DNA from: Staphylococcus sp. Marseille-Q5304
GTDB lineage: Bacteria; Bacillota; Bacilli; Staphylococcales; Staphylococcaceae
Assembly: GCF_943737015.1 (NCBI RefSeq)
Contig: NZ_CALSFP010000001.1
Location: 930,001-994,000, forward strand
DNA: 64,000 bases
Direction: 5' to 3'
The position numbers and the translations under genes are program-made. Under the pieces are notes generated by a model. The model saw only the letters and a program-made list of their open reading frames with translations, had not been told where the DNA came from and made no database searches. Numbering within the stretch: position 1 is the first letter of the stretch; each line of letters starts with the position of its first letter. This document shows positions 59,557 through 64,000 of the stretch, piece by piece.

Positions 59557-60905
59557 TGAAGAAAATATTAATTGCTAACCGAGGAGAAATTGCGGTAAGA
59601 ATTATCAGAGCGTGCCACGATTTAGGTTTACAAACCGTAGCGATATACTCAGAAGGAGATAAAGACGCATTACATACTCAAATTGCTGATGAAGCATATT
59701 GCGTCGGACCAACGCTTTCAAAAGATTCGTACCTTAATATCCCGAATATTTTATCTATTGCAACTTCAACAGGTTGTGATGGTATCCATCCAGGTTATGG
59801 ATTTTTAGCAGAGAATGGTGATTTCGCAGAATTATGTGAAGCCTGCCAACTTAAATTTATCGGACCAAGTCATGAGTCTATACAAAAAATGGGGATTAAA
59901 GACGTTGCAAAAGAAGAAATGAAACGTGCCGATGTGCCTGTTGTTCCAGGTAGTGAAGGTTTAGTTGAAGATATTAAAGCAGCGAAAACGTTAGCTAAAA
60001 AAATTGGCTACCCAATTATTATTAAAGCTACTGCAGGTGGTGGTGGAAAAGGAATTCGTGTTGCTCGTAACGAGAAAGAATTAGAAACTGGTTTCAAAAT
60101 GACGCAACAGGAAGCTGAAACTGCATTCGGTAACGGTGGACTTTATCTAGAAAAATTTATTGAAAACTTTAGACATATTGAAATCCAAATCGTTGGGGAC
60201 AGATTTGGTAATGTGATTCATCTAGGTGAACGTGATTGTACAATACAACGTAGAATGCAAAAACTAGTTGAAGAAGCCCCATCACCTATACTTTCTGAAG
60301 CTCAACGTCAGGAAATGGGAAATGCGGCTATCAGAGCTGCGAAAGCAGTAAATTATGAAAATGCAGGTACAATTGAATTTATTTATGATTTAAATAGTAA
60401 TGATTTCTACTTTATGGAAATGAATACACGTATTCAAGTTGAACATCCTGTTACCGAAATGGTTACAGGTATTGACCTAGTGAAACTACAATTGCAAATT
60501 GCAATGGGAGAAGCTTTACCTTATAAACAAGAAGATATTAATATACAAGGCCATGCAATAGAATTTCGTATTAATGCAGAGAACCCGTATAAAAACTTTA
60601 TGCCTTCACCAGGTAAAATATCTCAATACTTAGCACCAGGTGGATATGGAGTCAGAATTGAATCAGCATGTTATACTAATTATACAATCCCACCTTATTA
60701 TGATTCTATGGTCGCTAAGTTAATTATTCACGAGCCGACTAGGGACGAAGCTATTTTAGCAGGCTTACGTGCACTAGGTGAATTCCTAGTTTTAGGCATC
60801 GATACAACGATACCATTCCATATAAGACTGTTAAATAATGATATTTTCAGAAGTGGAGAATTTAACACAAACTTCTTAGAAACATACAATATTATGGAAG
60901 ATTAA
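59556..60905 (+). CDS. accC: Acetyl-CoA carboxylase biotin carboxylase
   Basis: The 449-residue ATP-grasp enzyme starts KKILIANRGEIAVRIIRAC and has IHPGYGFLAEN, the Gly-rich loop KATAGGGGKGIR near 159, HLGERDCTIQRR and MEMNTRIQVEHPVTE. It carboxylates biotin on AccB with ATP and bicarbonate. Its ATG overlaps the accB stop by one base. The accA and accD genes are not here. Confidence 0.97.
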   Translation: MKKILIANRGEIAVRIIRACHDLGLQTVAIYSEGDKDALHTQIADEAYCVGPTLSKDSYLNIPNILSIATSTGCDGIHPGYGFLAENGDFAELCEACQLKFIGPSHESIQKMGIKDVAKEEMKRADVPVVPGSEGLVEDIKAAKTLAKKIGYPIIIKATAGGGGKGIRVARNEKELETGFKMTQQEAETAFGNGGLYLEKFIENFRHIEIQIVGDRFGNVIHLGERDCTIQRRMQKLVEEAPSPILSEAQRQEMGNAAIRAAKAVNYENAGTIEFIYDLNSNDFYFMEMNTRIQVEHPVTEMVTGIDLVKLQLQIAMGEALPYKQEDINIQGHAIEFRINAENPYKNFMPSPGKISQYLAPGGYGVRIESACYTNYTIPPYYDSMVAKLIIHEPTRDEAILAGLRALGEFLVLGIDTTIPFHIRLLNNDIFRSGEFNTNFLETYNIMED

Positions 60906-60927
60906 TTTATTAGGAGGTATGTTGTCC

Positions 60928-61290
60928 ATGGTCAAAGTATCTGAAACTACTAATTCCAATTTAGGGAATATAGAAATTGCACCAGAAATTTTAATTGTCA
61001 TAGCAAGTATCGCAACATCAGAGGTAAAAGGGATACGAGGGCATTTTAAAGAAATTCAAAATAGCCGTATTGAAGAAATTAGTAAAAAGCAACTCAACAA
61101 AGGAGTTAAGATTGAAACTAAATCAGACGGTATTAAAATAGATATATATTGCCCTATCTCATATAATGTAAATATTTCAGAAACAGCTAGAGAAATACAA
61201 GAGACCGTATTTAATTCAATTGTTAATATGACTAAGATTCAGCCAAGTCAAATTAATGTGCACATTACAAATATAGAACATACTTCTTAA
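60928..61290 (+). CDS. Asp23/Gls24 family protein (YqhY type)
   Basis: The 120-residue protein has the family core NIEIAPEILIVIASIATSEVKGIRGH and a second conserved block IDIYCPISYNVNISETAREIQETV. Such proteins appear after accBC in Firmicutes and are tied to envelope or fatty acid homeostasis; the mechanism is unknown. AGGAGG (60912-60917) is ten bases before the ATG at 60928. Nearer ATG and TTG starts (60919, 60922) are too close. Confidence 0.88.
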   Translation: MVKVSETTNSNLGNIEIAPEILIVIASIATSEVKGIRGHFKEIQNSRIEEISKKQLNKGVKIETKSDGIKIDIYCPISYNVNISETAREIQETVFNSIVNMTKIQPSQINVHITNIEHTS

Positions 61291-61329
61291 TATTTATAAA
61301 TTAATAGTAATTTCAACTTTAAAGAAATA

Positions 61330-61385
61330 GAGAGTACACGTTGCCGATTGCATTGATATAAAATGCATCATTGACAACTGCTCTC
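61330..61385 (+). promoter_or_regulatory. Structured leader upstream of nusB
   Basis: Nested arms pair in order: GAGAG (61330-61334) with CTCTC (61381-61385), GTTG (61340-61343) with CAAC (61375-61378), and GATTGCATT (61346-61354) with AATGCATC (61362-61369) with a bulge. The hairpin spans 56 bases and is not followed by a T run. It ends 45 bases before the nusB start. A cis-acting RNA is possible; no family is recognised. Confidence 0.5.
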
Positions 61386-61429
61386 ACATCTTTATTGTTC
61401 AATAAAATAACCATTTGAAGGAGTATAAA

Positions 61430-61816
61430 ATGAGTCGAAAAGAATCAAGAATTCAAGCCTTTCAAACTCTATTTCAATTAGAAATGATTAATAGTGATTT
61501 AACAATCGAAGAAGCAATAAGCTTTATTAAGGATGATAATCCAGATTTAGAATTTGATTTTATACATTGGCTCGTAACTGGAGTGAAAGATCACGAAGCC
61601 GTATTAGATAAAAAAATAGAGCCACATTTAAAGGATTGGAAAATGGATCGATTATTGAAATCTGATCGTATTATTTTACGTATGTCTACATATGAATTAC
61701 AACATGGTTCTACACCTCATAAGGTCGTTATAAATGAAGCAGTTGAATTAACAAAGCAATTTAGCGATGAAGACCATTATAAATTTATTAACGGTGTTCT
61801 AAGCAATATTGATTAA
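61430..61816 (+). CDS. nusB: Transcription antitermination factor NusB
   Basis: The 128-residue all-helical protein starts [19 protein letters not shown] and has the conserved [18 protein letters not shown] near 78 and [29 protein letters not shown] near the end (split signature). It binds boxA RNA with S10 in rRNA antitermination. GAAGGAG (61417-61423) sets the ATG at 61430. It follows the hairpin at 61330-61385. Confidence 0.95.
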   Translation: MSRKESRIQAFQTLFQLEMINSDLTIEEAISFIKDDNPDLEFDFIHWLVTGVKDHEAVLDKKIEPHLKDWKMDRLLKSDRIILRMSTYELQHGSTPHKVVINEAVELTKQFSDEDHYKFINGVLSNID

Positions 61817-61829
61817 AAGAGTGAGATAA

Positions 61830-63170
61830 ATGACTGAATATTTAAGTGTTTCTGCAATTACAAAATATATAAAGTATAAGTTTGATCAGGATCCCCATTT
61901 GCAATCAGTGCTAATTAAAGGCGAATTATCAAACTTTAAACAACATAGTAGCGGACATCTATACTTTAATGTCAAAGATAAAAATAGTGTTATCCAAGCG
62001 ATGATGTTTAAAGGGAATGCTTCAAAACTTGATTTTTCACCAAAAGAAGGGGACGAAGTTTTAATAGAAGCACGTATTTCGGTTTATGAACGTCGAGGAA
62101 ATTATCAAATCTACGTTAATAAAATGCATATCGATGGTGTAGGTAACCTATACCAAAAGTTAGAACAACTTAAGAAGAAGCTTACTAAAGAAGGCTACTT
62201 TGATCAAAATATTAAAAAAACGATACCTCAATTCCCTAAAAAAATAGCTATATTAACTGCGGGGACTGGTGCAGCAATTCGTGATATACATAGTACTATA
62301 AATAGTAGATACCCGCTTGTGGAACAAATACAAATCAATACGCTCGTACAAGGCGAACAAGCAAAAGATAATATCGTGGAAAATATCAAACAGGCGGATC
62401 AGCTTGACGTCGATACGATTATTATTGGTAGAGGCGGTGGCTCGATTGAAGATTTGTGGAACTTTAATGAAGAAGCAGTCGTACAAGCAATTTACCAATG
62501 TCGTACACCCATCATTTCAGCAGTGGGACACGAAACTGATTTCACATTAAGTGATTTCGTTGCAGATGTAAGAGCTGCCACACCAACTCAAGCTGCTGTA
62601 ATTGCCACACCTGATCAATATGAAATTAGACAATATTTACAACAAACGCAATTGACATTGACACGTTTTATAAAACAATTCGTTATAAAGCAACGTAAAC
62701 AATTAGAACACTTAAGTAGTTATTATAAATTTAAAACACCGTCCTTATTATATGATCAACAAATTCAAAGAAGAGATGATCTCGAGAAGCAAATAAAGTT
62801 AAATATGGAACTGAAGTTGAAAAATCATAAACAACAACTCCAATTATTAAATAACCGTATTAATCTCAAAGATTTTCAGCATTTTATCAATCGAGAGCAA
62901 CGTTCTTTACAACAACAACATGTTTCTCTAACAAAAGTGATGACACAAAATATCGATCATTTAAAAAACCAACTTGCAAGAAAGCTGGAGAATTTAAATA
63001 ATTTAAGCCCAACGAATACGATGTTACGTGGATATACTATTGTGAATAAGGGTAATCAAGTGGTGACAAGCGCACATGATTTAAATCAAGATGATAATAT
63101 TGTGTTGACGATGAAAGATGGTTCAGTAGATGCACAAGTTAAGAAAGTTAGGTGTAATGATGACGAATGA
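61830..63170 (+). CDS. xseA: Exodeoxyribonuclease VII large subunit
   Basis: The 446-residue subunit has an N-terminal OB fold ([36 protein letters not shown]) and a catalytic core ([54 protein letters not shown]). A long coiled-coil arm follows (about 265-400). With XseB it degrades single-stranded DNA. It lies 13 bases after nusB. Confidence 0.95.
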   Translation: MTEYLSVSAITKYIKYKFDQDPHLQSVLIKGELSNFKQHSSGHLYFNVKDKNSVIQAMMFKGNASKLDFSPKEGDEVLIEARISVYERRGNYQIYVNKMHIDGVGNLYQKLEQLKKKLTKEGYFDQNIKKTIPQFPKKIAILTAGTGAAIRDIHSTINSRYPLVEQIQINTLVQGEQAKDNIVENIKQADQLDVDTIIIGRGGGSIEDLWNFNEEAVVQAIYQCRTPIISAVGHETDFTLSDFVADVRAATPTQAAVIATPDQYEIRQYLQQTQLTLTRFIKQFVIKQRKQLEHLSSYYKFKTPSLLYDQQIQRRDDLEKQIKLNMELKLKNHKQQLQLLNNRINLKDFQHFINREQRSLQQQHVSLTKVMTQNIDHLKNQLARKLENLNNLSPTNTMLRGYTIVNKGNQVVTSAHDLNQDDNIVLTMKDGSVDAQVKKVRCNDDE

Positions 63171-63396
63171 AAATCAAAGTTTTGAAGATATGATGAAAGA
63201 GTTAGAAAATATTATCCAAAAGCTTGATAATGAGAATGTTTCATTAGAGGAATCACTCAACTTATATCAACGTGGCATGAAACTTTCAGCAAATTGTGAT
63301 GAAACGTTGAAAGAAGCAGAGCAAAAAGTTAATGAATTAATGACAGAAAACAATGAGGAGCAAACAAACAGTAATGATGAACCAAAAGATGCATAA
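63160..63396 (+). CDS. xseB: Exodeoxyribonuclease VII small subunit
   Basis: The 78-residue acidic helical protein has the family core [37 protein letters not shown] (given as family region, residues 8-44). Several small subunits coat each XseA arm. Two adjacent ATGs (63157, 63160) follow AGGTG; the second has better spacing. It overlaps xseA by 11 bases and ispA by 23. Confidence 0.94.
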   Translation: MTNENQSFEDMMKELENIIQKLDNENVSLEESLNLYQRGMKLSANCDETLKEAEQKVNELMTENNEEQTNSNDEPKDA

Positions 63397-64000
63397 TTTG
63401 ACTGAAGAAATGAACACTTTGCTAGCAAATTCTATACCCAATTCTAATTTAGGTACCGATTTAGAAGAAAGCATGTCTTACTCTTTAAATGCTGGTGGAA
63501 AACGTATCCGTCCTGTCTTACTACTACTAACTTTAGAAATGTTAGAAGGAGACAAATCTAAAGGGTTAGCAACAGCTACTGCCTTAGAAATGATTCATAC
63601 GTATTCTTTAATTCATGATGACTTACCAGCTATGGATGATGATGATTATCGTCGTGGTAAATTAACAAACCACAAGGTATATGGTGAGTGGAAAGCCATA
63701 TTAGCAGGAGATGCTTTATTAACGAAAGCATTTGATTTAATTGCTAATGATCAATCACTTAATTCAGATATAAAAGTGAGACTCCTGCAAAGATTATCAT
63801 TTGCCAGTGGACATCTTGGAATGGTCGGTGGACAAACATTAGATATGCAAAGTGAATCTCAACAAGTAAATTTAACAACATTAGAACAAATTCATCATGC
63901 AAAAACGGGCGCATTATTAAAGTTTGCTGTTATGGCTGCAGTCGATATCGCACAACCAAACGAAAATATTGCATCTTTACTAGAGACTTATAGTGAACAT
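63374..64000 (+). CDS. ispA: Farnesyl diphosphate synthase, 3' end beyond window
   Basis: The frame from 63374 stays open to the window end (209 codons). It reads [17 protein letters not shown] near 37, the first Asp-rich motif [18 protein letters not shown] near 83, and [10 protein letters not shown] later, which are trans-prenyltransferase signatures. It condenses isopentenyl with dimethylallyl and geranyl diphosphate. A second ATG follows at 63377, and GAGGAG upstream fits either loosely. It overlaps xseB, as in the usual xseA-xseB-ispA cluster. Confidence 0.94.
   Translation, partial: MMNQKMHNLTEEMNTLLANSIPNSNLGTDLEESMSYSLNAGGKRIRPVLLLLTLEMLEGDKSKGLATATALEMIHTYSLIHDDLPAMDDDDYRRGKLTNHKVYGEWKAILAGDALLTKAFDLIANDQSLNSDIKVRLLQRLSFASGHLGMVGGQTLDMQSESQQVNLTTLEQIHHAKTGALLKFAVMAAVDIAQPNENIASLLETYSEH

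Overview
The window is ordinary core chromosome from a low-GC Firmicute of the genus Staphylococcus. Evidence for this is the AT-rich composition, strong Shine-Dalgarno sites, the near-identity of SigA, Nfo, ComGA and Gls24-like proteins to staphylococcal forms as I remember them, and a gene order (comE - holA - rpsT - lepA - hemW - hrcA/dnaK - rpsU - floA - phoH - era - glyS - dnaG - sigA - zur - sodA - pbp3 - glk - comG - gcv - efp - accBC - nusB - xse - ispA) that matches staphylococci. Species was not determined; a coagulase-negative species is a guess. I see no insertion sequence, prophage, CRISPR array, tRNA, rRNA, toxin-antitoxin module or defence island, and I did not find a new multi-gene system.

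Layout. 1-5.0 kb: end of the yqeK-rsfS-yqeM group, then the comEA-comEB-comEC DNA-uptake operon. 5.1-9.8 kb: holA, rpsT (minus strand), lepA, hemW. 9.8-17.8 kb: heat-shock operon hrcA-grpE-dnaK-dnaJ with prmA-rsmE-mtaB, headed by adjacent CtsR and HrcA (CIRCE) operators. 17.9-25.3 kb: rpsU, NfeD/FloA membrane proteins, phoH-ybeY-dgkA-cdd-era-recO. 25.3-31.6 kb: glyS (minus strand, T-box), ccpN-ppsR, then the macromolecular synthesis genes dnaG and sigA. 31.6-38 kb: trmK, Nif3-like protein, cshB, nfo, and a zinc uptake operon (ABC ATPase, permease, Zur) with a probable Zur box. 38-46.3 kb: sodA, pbp3, rpmG, folate cyclo-ligase, rhomboid protease, glk and small genes. 46.4-50.5 kb: the comG pseudopilus operon ending in aroK. 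50.5-54.7 kb: glycine riboswitch and gcvT-gcvPA-gcvPB. 54.8-64 kb: rhodanese, lipM, a lipoprotein and a small membrane protein (minus strand), then pepP-efp, accB-accC, a Gls24-like gene, nusB, xseA-xseB and the start of ispA.

The most interesting signals are regulatory. Both late-competence operons (comE and comG) begin with a terminator-like hairpin whose 3' arm is the Shine-Dalgarno of the first gene. In each case a seven-T run leads into the start codon, and the two hairpins share the octamer TACGTGTA. ccpN appears to start at an AUA codon. Other points are a glycine riboswitch that shows only one aptamer core, a structured nusB leader, a structured element upstream of glk, a three-hairpin element after rpmG, and a perfect 20-bp palindrome in the phoH leader. 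Genes known in Bacillus from the same neighbourhoods (gpr/spoIIP, yqfC/yqfD, yqeY) are absent, as expected in a non-sporulating lineage.
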